From Elusimicrobiota bacterium (GTDB lineage Bacteria > Elusimicrobiota > Elusimicrobia > FEN-1173), in NCBI GenBank assembly GCA_016722575.1, contig JADKIY010000001.1, positions 62,001 through 126,000 on the forward strand: 64,000 nucleotides of DNA. Direction: 5' to 3'. This document shows, piece after piece, positions 57,285 to 64,000 of this stretch. The stretch's first letter is position 1. Each line of letters starts with the position of its first letter. Below the pieces are notes generated by a model, which saw only the letters and a program-made list of their open reading frames with translations, was not told the origin of the DNA and searched no databases. Made by a program: the position numbers and the translations under genes.

Positions 57285-57647
57285 TTAAAGGCCGAGAATC
57301 GCCAGTTTTTCTTTGAGCGTCCGCGCGGAGATCGGCTTCATCAAATACTCGTCCGCCCCCGCGTCCAAGGCCGCCGACACGTCGTCCATGTTGTTCATCC
57401 CCGTCACCATCATGACCCGCAGGGTGGACAGAGCGTCCTCCGTTCGAATGGCTTTGAGGATGCTCAATCCGTCCATGCCCGGCATGCTCCAGTCCAGCAG
57501 AACCACGTCCGGCGGAGGATCGCCGCGCAGCAACTCCAGCGCCTTCTCGCCGTTGTCCACTTCCCGCACCTGGTGACCCAGTCGGGTCAACATCAATCCG
57601 ATCAGTTTCCGCACGTCCGTTTCGTCGTCCACCACCAAAGCTCGCAC
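57285..57647 (-). CDS. CheY-like response regulator (copy 1)
   Basis: 120 aa receiver. LVVDDETDVRKLIGLM, phosphoacceptor in VVLLDWSMPGMDGLSIL, VTGMNNMDD, and MKPIS. It ends LKEKLAILGL, very like the next upstream copy (RDKLAALGL), so the two appear to be tandem duplicates that diverged. Follows it by about 50 nt. Confidence 0.92.
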   Translation of the reverse strand: MRALVVDDETDVRKLIGLMLTRLGHQVREVDNGEKALELLRGDPPPDVVLLDWSMPGMDGLSILKAIRTEDALSTLRVMMVTGMNNMDDVSAALDAGADEYLMKPISARTLKEKLAILGL

Positions 57648-57700
57648 CGGTTGACCTCCTCGCTATTGGGTTGTTCCATCGCCCCGGCGCCCCCGGGGAA

Positions 57701-58063
57701 TCAGAGCCCCAGGGCCGCCAATTTGTCCCGCAACGTTTCTTTCGTTAGGGGCTTTAAGACATACTCCTGAGCCCCCGCGTCCAACGCCTCCGCCACCCGC
57801 CCCACTTCCATTTCGGTGGTGATGACCACCAGACGGACGCCGCCGTACGCCGGCTCCGACCGGACGGCTTTGATGAACGACACCCCGTCCATTTCCGGCA
57901 TGTTCCAATCCACCAGGGCGACGTCGGGACGATAGCCCCCGCCAAGGGCCTCCAGGGCGTTCTTGCCGTTCTCCGCTTCCCGCGTCTCGAAACCCAGTTC
58001 GGTCAACATTCGCTTCAAAATGGTCCGCACCGCCCGGGAATCGTCGATGACGAGCGCTCTCAC
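57701..58063 (-). CDS. CheY-like response regulator (copy 2)
   Basis: 120 aa receiver from GTG 58063 (GTGA overlap with the HPt gene). LVIDDSRAVRTILKRML, phosphoacceptor in VALVDWNMPEMDGVSFI, VITTEMEVG and LKPLT. Both neighbours are relay components, so it may take phosphate from the HPt protein or from CheA. Confidence 0.92.
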   Translation of the reverse strand: MRALVIDDSRAVRTILKRMLTELGFETREAENGKNALEALGGGYRPDVALVDWNMPEMDGVSFIKAVRSEPAYGGVRLVVITTEMEVGRVAEALDAGAQEYVLKPLTKETLRDKLAALGL

Positions 58064-58452
58064 GACGGCGCCCCCGAACAACGTTTCCACGCGTCCAAGC
58101 GGTCCCGAACCGGGGAAGCGGCGCGGGGTTCCGTGCCCGAGGCGGCGATCGCGCGCAAAGACGCTCGAATGTCGTCGACCGCTTCCCGCAGCATCGCGGA
58201 AAGCGCCGGATCGAGGACGGCCCGGCGGTCCCGCAAAATCCCCAGACAATTTTCCGCCGCCCGCGCGACCGTCCGCAAATTGGAAAAACCGAAGAACCCG
58301 CAGGAACCGGCGAGGGTGTGCATCCACCGAAAAACGTCCGCCAAGGCTTCCTCGGTCGCGAGCGGACGGTCCAGCCACCGGCAGAATTGGCCCATGTTGG
58401 ATTCGCTCTCCGTCAAAAAAGCCTCCAGCAATTCCGCGTCGCCGTCCGTCAC
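58060..58452 (-). CDS. Stand-alone HPt-domain protein
   Basis: 130 aa from GTG 58452, overlapping cheB by 4 nt. The phosphotransfer helix reads FRWMHTLAGSCGFFGFSNL, with the active His in HxLxG context as in CheA P1 domains. It starts DAELLEAFLTESESNMGQF, also CheA P1-like. There is no kinase core, so it must be a phosphotransfer intermediate or phosphate sink between CheA and the two CheY proteins next to it. Confidence 0.88.
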   Translation of the reverse strand: MTDGDAELLEAFLTESESNMGQFCRWLDRPLATEEALADVFRWMHTLAGSCGFFGFSNLRTVARAAENCLGILRDRRAVLDPALSAMLREAVDDIRASLRAIAASGTEPRAASPVRDRLDAWKRCSGAPS

Positions 58453-59507
58453 GCCGGCCCCCCCGCCCGGCGCCGAACTTCCGCCGCCAAAGCGTCCAAG
58501 GAAAGCACGGCGTCCGCCAATCCCGATTGGGCCACCGCGCCGGGCATGCCCCACACCACCGACGAGGGCTCGTCTTGAACCAAAATCACCGCCCCGCGCT
58601 CGCGCAGGGCCCGCACCCCTTCCAGCCCGTCGTGCCCCATGCCCGTCAGCACGACGACAATGGCGCGCTCCCCCGCGGCGTCGGCCACGGACTTGAACAA
58701 CACATCCACCGAGGGTCGGCAGGAATTCACCGGGGGGGCGTCCGACAGGTCCACCCGCAACCCTTCCGTCGTTCTTTGAACCACCAAATGCCGGTCGCCG
58801 GGCGCCAGCCAGGCCTGCCCCGGGCGGAGGGGCGCGCGCGACTCGCCTTCCCGAACCGCCACCGGGGTTTCCCGGGTCAACCGTTCCGCCAACAGCGCGG
58901 TGAACAGGGGCGGCATGTGCTGGGCGATCACCGCGGGAAGCAAGAAATCGGATCCGAGGCCCGACAGCAACCGCACCAACGCGTTGGGGCCTCCCGTGGA
59001 AGCGCCGATCGCCAGGAGCAGCGGAGAGGCCCGTGCCACGCCCCGGGGCCGCGCCGGTCGGGGCGCGCGGGAAACGATGGCCTCCCTCAAACGCCGATTT
59101 TCCTCCTCGTGCAGCGCCTTGAGCCGTGGCAACAACACCGTCCGAATATGCCGCCGGGCGTCGTCCAGGCCGTTTCCTTCCGGCGGTTTCGGCACGTAGT
59201 CCGTGGCCCCCAAGCACAACGCCTCCAGGGTCGATCGGCTGCCCCGTTCCGTCAAATGGGAATACATGACGATGGGCAACCGCGGGAACAACCGGCGCAA
59301 ATTCTTCAGCAACTCCAACCCGTTCATCCGGGGCATCTCGATGTCCAAAATCACGACGTCGGGCTTTTGCGACACCACCAACGACAACCCGGTTTCGCCA
59401 TCGGGGGCCACAACGACGGAGACCTCCGGGTCGGATTCCAGTGTTTCCACCAGGAGCCGTCTCAACACCGCGGAATCGTCCACCGCCACCACGCGAAAAC
59501 GGCTCAC
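58449..59507 (-). CDS. cheB: Chemotaxis methylesterase CheB
   Basis: 352 aa. Receiver (1-120) with VVAVDDSAVLRRLL and VVILDIEMPRMNGLELL; linker; methylesterase domain with LAIGASTGGPNALVRLL (Ser), VIAQHMPPLFTALLAERL (His) and VVLTGMGHDGLEGVRAL (Asp). It demethylates or deamidates MCP glutamates. I chose GTG 59507, where the receiver begins. Confidence 0.95.
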   Translation of the reverse strand: MSRFRVVAVDDSAVLRRLLVETLESDPEVSVVVAPDGETGLSLVVSQKPDVVILDIEMPRMNGLELLKNLRRLFPRLPIVMYSHLTERGSRSTLEALCLGATDYVPKPPEGNGLDDARRHIRTVLLPRLKALHEEENRRLREAIVSRAPRPARPRGVARASPLLLAIGASTGGPNALVRLLSGLGSDFLLPAVIAQHMPPLFTALLAERLTRETPVAVREGESRAPLRPGQAWLAPGDRHLVVQRTTEGLRVDLSDAPPVNSCRPSVDVLFKSVADAAGERAIVVVLTGMGHDGLEGVRALRERGAVILVQDEPSSVVWGMPGAVAQSGLADAVLSLDALAAEVRRRAGGPA

Positions 59508-59523
59508 GGCCGGCGGCTTCCCA

Positions 59524-59961
59524 TCAGGGGCGCCCGCGTTCCCGAAAGTGAACTTCCAAACGCCCATCGCCGAAGGGCAGTCGCGCCGCGGCTTTGGGAG
59601 CCCCGACGGGACCTTCCCCCCGCCCCGCGGAGGCCGGTTTCGTCAAATGGAACTCCGCCGTCGCCCCGTACACGAACGGAAGGAAATTCCCGCAAACAAT
59701 GTTGGAGAGCTCGCCCAGGGCGTCGGCCGCGTCGGGGCCTTCCCCCCGACCGATCATGCCTTCGGCGACCGCGGCCGCCGCCCCTCCAAAAAACGTTAAG
59801 CGCATCTCTCCCCGGGCGGCGCCCTCGAATTCGACGCGGTAGGCCGCCTCCCAGGGGGCGGCAGACTGGACGGCCGTTTCCCGGGGGGCCGGTATCACGC
59901 CCGAGAGGGCCTCCAGGCTTTCCGCCGCCACCCGCTGGAGGGCGGCGTCCCATTCACCCAC
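59524..59961 (-). CDS. CheX/CheC-like chemotaxis phosphatase
   Basis: About 145 aa. The helix DALGELSNIVCGNFLPFV matches the ExxNxxxGN catalytic motif of CheX/CheC/FliY phosphatases, which use the Glu and Asn to dephosphorylate CheY. Beta segments such as EMRLTFFGGAAAAVAEGMIG precede it. It lies directly after a receiver-domain gene with a short overlap, so that receiver is a likely substrate or partner. The start is uncertain: GTG 59961 or TTG 59985. Confidence 0.72.
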   Translation of the reverse strand: MGEWDAALQRVAAESLEALSGVIPAPRETAVQSAAPWEAAYRVEFEGAARGEMRLTFFGGAAAAVAEGMIGRGEGPDAADALGELSNIVCGNFLPFVYGATAEFHLTKPASAGRGEGPVGAPKAAARLPFGDGRLEVHFRERGRP

Positions 59962-60337
59962 GGCGGGGCTCGGTGACGGATTCAATTTGCGCCCGAAGGT
60001 CTTCCGCCGACCAGGGCTTGTGAACGAACCCCGCGCCTTTTTCCATCAAGTGCGCGATGCGCCCGGCGCTCGACTCGCTGGAAACGAACACGACCGGAAG
60101 ATCCGCGTGACGGGCCGACGAACGAACGGCATCGTAGAATTCCTCTCCGCTCATGACCGGCATGTGGAGGTCCAGCAACGCGACGTCCACCCGTTCCCGC
60201 TCCAAGAGCTCCAACGCCTCCCACCCGTTGGCCGCTTCGTGAATGCCCGCCACGGCCAAACCGGAACGGTCCAAGGCCTGGCGAATCATTTTCCGCATGA
60301 CCCCGCTGTCGTCGACAATCAACACGTTGAGACTCAT
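59954..60337 (-). CDS. cheY: Chemotaxis response regulator (CheY-like)
   Basis: 127 aa receiver. LIVDDSGVMRKMIRQAL is the classic CheY opening, followed by VALLDLHMPVMSGEEF, VFVSSESSAG and HKPWS. GGAGGA before ATG 60337, which overlaps cheR by 4 nt. Third CheY-type protein in the cluster. Confidence 0.9.
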   Translation of the reverse strand: MSLNVLIVDDSGVMRKMIRQALDRSGLAVAGIHEAANGWEALELLERERVDVALLDLHMPVMSGEEFYDAVRSSARHADLPVVFVSSESSAGRIAHLMEKGAGFVHKPWSAEDLRAQIESVTEPRRG

Positions 60338-61170
60338 CCCATTCCTCCGGGTTCGGACGTGGGTCCCGGCGTTTGGTAACACCAGGACTTATTTTTTTCA
60401 ATGAGGCGATAGTGGGGATCGGTCAGAAGCGCCGTTTCCGTCCCCCCCAAAAACAAAAACCCGCCGGGACGCAACACCCGTCGCACCCGCGCCAGCAAGG
60501 CCTTCTTGGTTTCCTGATCGAAGTAAATCATGACGTTGCGCAAAAACACGACGTCCATGGGCATCACGGCGGGCCAATCCTTGACGAGGTTTAGGGGGCG
60601 AAACTCCACCGCCTCCCGCATGGAATCGTTGATCCGCCAATCCCCTTGGCCCACCGGGGAGAAATACCGGCGACGGCGCTCCGGCGTGAGCCCCCGGTGG
60701 ATTTCCAATTCGTGATACACCCCGGCCCGGGCCCGGCCCAGGGCCGCTTCGGACAAATCCGTGGCCAGCACCCGCTTTTTGGTTCCGGCGGGGAGGCTTT
60801 CGCCCAAAATCATCGCCAAGGTGTAGGGTTCCTGCCCGCTGGAACACCCGGCCGACCACACCGCCACCGACGGCTGGGCCGGCCGCTTCAACAATTCGGG
60901 CAGGACCCAATCCCGGAAAAGTTCGAAAGACGCCTCGTCCCGGAAAAACCGCGTTTCGTGCACCAACAACGATTCCACCACCCGGCGTCGAAGAACCCCG
61001 TCGCTCTCCCGACGGGCCCGGCCGATCAAATCGGCCACCGTCGTCGGGCCTTCGCGGCGGGCCAAATCGGTCAAGCGGATTTCCGCGAGGTAGGCCCGCC
61101 CGGCGTCGAGAACCAGCCCGGCCTCCTCCTTCGCGATCCGCTGAACCCATTGAAATTCCTCCGGCGTCAC
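60334..61170 (-). CDS. cheR: Chemotaxis methyltransferase CheR
   Basis: 278 aa. N-terminal helical domain with LLVHETRFFRDEASFELF; SAM-binding domain with VWSAGCSSGQEPYTLAMIL, VLATDLSEAALGRARAGVY, and DVVFLRNVMIYFD. It methylates MCP glutamates using S-adenosylmethionine. Starts with GTG 61170, 21 nt after the MCP stop. Confidence 0.96.
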   Translation of the reverse strand: MTPEEFQWVQRIAKEEAGLVLDAGRAYLAEIRLTDLARREGPTTVADLIGRARRESDGVLRRRVVESLLVHETRFFRDEASFELFRDWVLPELLKRPAQPSVAVWSAGCSSGQEPYTLAMILGESLPAGTKKRVLATDLSEAALGRARAGVYHELEIHRGLTPERRRRYFSPVGQGDWRINDSMREAVEFRPLNLVKDWPAVMPMDVVFLRNVMIYFDQETKKALLARVRRVLRPGGFLFLGGTETALLTDPHYRLIEKNKSWCYQTPGPTSEPGGMG

Positions 61171-61191
61171 CCCAATGTCCTTTCGCCGGGG

Positions 61192-62637
61192 TCAGGCCTC
61201 GGGGCCCCGGGCGCGACGCCAGCGACCCACGATGCGCTCCAAGGCGGCGGCCATTTTGGTTCTCAAATCCGTCGTGGATTCCCGGAGGGTTTCCGCTTGG
61301 GTCACCGTTCCCCGGGCCATCTCCGCCACCGCGGTGATGCTTTGAACGATTTGCACGCTCCCCCGGGCCGCCTCGGCCGCGGAATGGCCGATCTCGCTGG
61401 TGGTGGCCGACTGCTCCTCCACGGCCCCGGCGATGGTTCCCTGGAAACTGCTGATGCGCTTGATGATGTTCGATATCTCGACGATGGCCCGCACGGCGCT
61501 TTGGGTTTCCGTTTGGATGGCGGAGATGCGGTCGCGGATGTCGTCGGTGGCCTTGGCGGTTTCCTTGGCCAATTCCTTGACCTCGTTGGCCACGACGGCG
61601 AAGCCCTTGCCGGCGTCGCCGGCCCGCGCGGCCTCGATGGTGGCGTTCAACGCCAGCAAATTGGTCTGCTCCGCGATGCTGTTGATCACCTGGACCACCT
61701 TGCCGATCTCGCCGCTGGATTCCCCGAGACGGGCCACGGTGGCGTTGGTGGCCTCGGCGATTTTGACCCCCATGGAGGCGACCTGGGCCGCCTCGTGGGC
61801 GCTTTTGGCCACTTCCCGGATGCTGGCCGCGAGCTCCTCCACCCCGGTGGCCACCGTCTGATTGCTTTTGGACACCTGTTCCGCCGAGGACGACACGCTG
61901 GCCGCCTGGGACATGGTTTCCCGGGCGTTGTCCACCGAGACCGACAGCCGGTGGATCACGTCGGACATGGCCATTTCCTGCAGGGACCCCGCCGCCGAGG
62001 CCAGGGTTCGCCGGAAGGATTTAAGCGTCAACAACACGACGATGATGAGCGCCAGGGGCGCCGAGAAACACAACGCGGCCGAAAAAGACCGCCCGAACTG
62101 CGCGATGGCCGCCCGCCGCCGCTCCGTGGTGCGGATGGCCTCTTCCAGCTTGTCGCCCATGTTGGAGAGGACGATGGAGGTCTCGTCGTAGACGGCGTCG
62201 AATTCGGTGAGCTTCCGCTTGGCCTCCTCGGGCCGGCTTTTCACCAACGCCAGCAGGCTTTGGGCTTTTTGCCCGTAGCGACGCACCTGGGGTTCGCTTT
62301 CCTGGGCCACTTCGCGCACCACCGCGTTGTAGCCGTGAGATTTGTTCTGCTCCAACCGCTCGTAAAGGTGGTTGAGACATTCGTTCATGTCCTTGGCCAC
62401 GGCGGCGCGTTCTTCGTCGGTGTCCGCCTGGAACGCGGCGTAGACGTCGGCGCGGACGGTCTCGTGCATGGTGTTGGCTTCCATGTGGTCCCGGAGGGAG
62501 GCGGTGGTGGTCACCATGTCGCGCAAATCCCTCTCCAACCCCGAAAAGCCCGTATAAACCACGGCGCCGACCAAGAGGGTGAACAAGACGCCCCCCAGGC
62601 TGATGCCGTAAAGCCTCTGCGCCAACGTGAGTTTCAT
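61192..62637 (-). CDS. mcp: Methyl-accepting chemotaxis protein
   Basis: 481 aa. First membrane segment about 10-31, periplasmic helical bundle about 32-180 (four-helix-bundle type), second membrane segment near 185-207. The signalling tip [20 protein letters not shown], followed by [13 protein letters not shown], is canonical. I see no convincing HAMP domain after the second membrane segment. There is no C-terminal NWETF-type tether. Encoded between cheW and cheR, so it is probably the dedicated receptor of this pathway. Confidence 0.95.
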   Translation of the reverse strand: MKLTLAQRLYGISLGGVLFTLLVGAVVYTGFSGLERDLRDMVTTTASLRDHMEANTMHETVRADVYAAFQADTDEERAAVAKDMNECLNHLYERLEQNKSHGYNAVVREVAQESEPQVRRYGQKAQSLLALVKSRPEEAKRKLTEFDAVYDETSIVLSNMGDKLEEAIRTTERRRAAIAQFGRSFSAALCFSAPLALIIVVLLTLKSFRRTLASAAGSLQEMAMSDVIHRLSVSVDNARETMSQAASVSSSAEQVSKSNQTVATGVEELAASIREVAKSAHEAAQVASMGVKIAEATNATVARLGESSGEIGKVVQVINSIAEQTNLLALNATIEAARAGDAGKGFAVVANEVKELAKETAKATDDIRDRISAIQTETQSAVRAIVEISNIIKRISSFQGTIAGAVEEQSATTSEIGHSAAEAARGSVQIVQSITAVAEMARGTVTQAETLRESTTDLRTKMAAALERIVGRWRRARGPEA

Positions 62638-62647
62638 AAAGGCCTCC

Positions 62648-63067
62648 TCAGGCCAGGTCCAAGACTTTGTCGATGTCGAGAACGAGCAACAACGCGTCCG
62701 GCAGGGCGTGGGCTTCCCGAACCACGGCCCGCGCCGCGGACGCTAAATTGGCCGGCGGGGGTTCCGCCCGGCTTTCGTCCACCGCTTCAACGTCCCCCAC
62801 CTTCTCGACGGCCAAACCGACCGTCTCGGTGCCGTGGCGGATCACCACGTGGGGCCCGCTGGAATCGCCGGCGCCCGGCGCCGCGCCCACCACCCGTGCC
62901 AAATCCACGGAGGTCAGGATGTGCCCCCGCAGATTAAAGATCCCTTTCACAAAACGCGGGGCCAGGGGCACCGCCGTGATCACCGGCGCCCGCAGGATTT
63001 CCTGCACCGATTCGACGGGCAGGGCGTAGCGCGTCGAAGAAATGAAAAAGGTGCACAGGCGTTTCAC
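62648..63067 (-). CDS. cheW: Chemotaxis coupling protein CheW
   Basis: 139 aa. [21 protein letters not shown], then [20 protein letters not shown], the hallmark NLRG loop of CheW that binds the receptor and CheA P5. Starts with GTG 63067 overlapping cheA by 4 nt. Confidence 0.94.
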   Translation of the reverse strand: MKRLCTFFISSTRYALPVESVQEILRAPVITAVPLAPRFVKGIFNLRGHILTSVDLARVVGAAPGAGDSSGPHVVIRHGTETVGLAVEKVGDVEAVDESRAEPPPANLASAARAVVREAHALPDALLLVLDIDKVLDLA

Positions 63068-64000
63068 GACGGTTCTCCCGGCGGGTTCGCCAACAGGGCG
63101 TCCAAATCGAGAAGCTCGGTCACGCGCCCCCGGACGATCGCGGTGGACCGGACGCCGGGGCGCCCCCCGGGTCGCGTGTCGGCCGGGATCTCATCGACGA
63201 TGTCCAAAATACGGTGGACCGCCACGCCTACCGGTTGTCCCCCCCACTCGCAGACCACCACGTGGGTCCGATGGGCCGACCCCGGCGGGGACCGTCGCGC
63301 CGCCTTTCGGCGTTCCGGCAACAGTTGCGCCAAGCGGACCACCCGGAGGGGGCCGTTCCGGTAGGGAAGGATTTCCTGGACCCCCACCCGCTCCAAAGCG
63401 TCCAGCGAAACCTCTTCAAGGCGGATCACCCGGGACAGGGGAAGAGCCAACCGGCCGTCGTCCGGGCCCGCCAACAAGAGATGCGGTTCGCCGGCGGGTT
63501 TCGGCGCGGGGGCCGTGTCGCCGAAGGCCGGCGCGTCGACTTCGCTGGCGGCCACCCCGCCGTGATCGGCCAAACCGGGGATGTCGAGGATCAACACCAC
63601 CGCGCCGTCGCCCAGGACCGTGGCGCCTTCAAACAAATTGAGCGACTTTAAATGGCGTCCCAGGGGTTTCACCACGATCTCTTCGGTATCGACGATTTGC
63701 TCCACCGCAAGCCCGAAGCGCCGGGGACCGATTTGGAGCACCAGGAGGGCCAGCGCCGGGTCGGCGTTTTCGGGACCGTGCAGCACCTTGTTTAAGAACA
63801 CCACGGGCAACAAGCGTCCCCGTCGACGGAAAACCGCCGCGCCCTGCACCCATTCGACGTCGTCCCCCGAAACGCCCGGCCGAAGGCGGACCAACTCCAA
63901 AAGCCCCGACTGGGGCACCGCGTATCGATGCCCCCGGGACGCCACCACGAGCGCCGGCAAAATGGCCAGGGTCAACGGAATCTTTAAGTGGAAGGAGCAC
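63064..64000 (-). CDS. cheA: Chemotaxis kinase CheA, C-terminal part with two CheW domains
   Basis: The coding frame enters from the right edge with CSFHLKIPLTLAILPALVV, which is the junction of the CheA ATPase domain (…F.L.IPLTLAI) and P5 domain, so the 5' part with P1-P4 is outside. About 312 residues are visible. The first CheW/P5 domain runs RYAVPQSGLLELVRLRPG to VLILDIPGLA. A second CheW-like domain follows (LALPLSRVIRLEEVSL; THVVVCEWGGQPVGVAVHRI; TELLDLDALLA). Tandem P5 domains are a known but less common CheA architecture. Confidence 0.88.
   Translation of the reverse strand, partial: CSFHLKIPLTLAILPALVVASRGHRYAVPQSGLLELVRLRPGVSGDDVEWVQGAAVFRRRGRLLPVVFLNKVLHGPENADPALALLVLQIGPRRFGLAVEQIVDTEEIVVKPLGRHLKSLNLFEGATVLGDGAVVLILDIPGLADHGGVAASEVDAPAFGDTAPAPKPAGEPHLLLAGPDDGRLALPLSRVIRLEEVSLDALERVGVQEILPYRNGPLRVVRLAQLLPERRKAARRSPPGSAHRTHVVVCEWGGQPVGVAVHRILDIVDEIPADTRPGGRPGVRSTAIVRGRVTELLDLDALLANPPGEPS

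Overview
The window is a G+C-rich bacterial chromosome segment that carries most of the core translation and transcription genes on one strand. My best guess at lineage is a deep-branching Gram-negative phylum, with Elusimicrobiota the leading candidate. That guess rests on the look of the 16S rRNA, the TatD-associated radical SAM gene and the exosortase-type acyltransferase. It is inference, and placing the 16S gene (25699-27234) in a tree would settle it.

1-21.2 kb, minus strand: an almost gapless run that reads rplJ-rplL-rpoB-rpoC-rpsL-rpsG-fusA-tuf-[37-aa ORF]-rpsJ-rplC-rplD-rplW-rplB-rpsS-rplV-rpsC-rplP-rpmC-rpsQ-rplN-rplX-rplE-rpsN-rpsH-rplF. It joins the bacterial beta, str, S10 and spc operons; rplF runs off the left edge. 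tuf is broken by a one-base frameshift. A small unrecognised ORF sits between tuf and rpsJ.

21.2-27.7 kb, minus strand: a complete rRNA operon, 16S-tRNA-Ile-tRNA-Ala-23S-5S, lies directly upstream of rplJ, where rplK-rplA (with nusG and secE) would usually be. The 23S gene is interrupted in its peptidyl-transferase centre by a 368-nt insertion with the hallmarks of a group I intron. Two sigma70-type promoters, two boxA antitermination elements, a 21-bp 23S processing stem and an attenuator-like rplJ leader are visible.

27.7-38.6 kb: envelope and surface-polysaccharide genes. On the plus strand are an O-antigen-ligase-like protein with TPRs, an RmlC-type epimerase and a YfhO-like membrane protein. 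On the minus strand is a probable operon thpR-ruvX-mltG-secreted protein-FeeM-like acyltransferase-PfkB kinase-GT-C glycosyltransferase.

38.6-52.7 kb: a minus-strand operon runs from a secreted protein through a radical SAM protein, a DUF1537 kinase, a carbohydrate-binding protein, a glucodextranase-like lipoprotein and a DegP/DegQ protease to a REC-GGDEF protein. Divergent to it are rplU-rpmA, obgE, proB and a lipoprotein hydrolase on the plus strand. A DUF4105 protein and a DUF3015 protein follow on the minus strand.

52.7-64 kb: signal transduction. A single-domain response regulator and a PilB/GspE-like ATPase fused to a receiver domain lie on the plus strand. Opposite them is a chemotaxis cluster cheA(partial)-cheW-mcp-cheR-REC-cheX-like-cheB-HPt-cheY-cheY-hybrid kinase, most genes overlapping by 4 nt.

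Several isolated genes have a -10 element 6-9 nt before the start codon, which suggests leaderless transcription. Genes inside operons instead depend on translational coupling through ATGA/GTGA overlaps.
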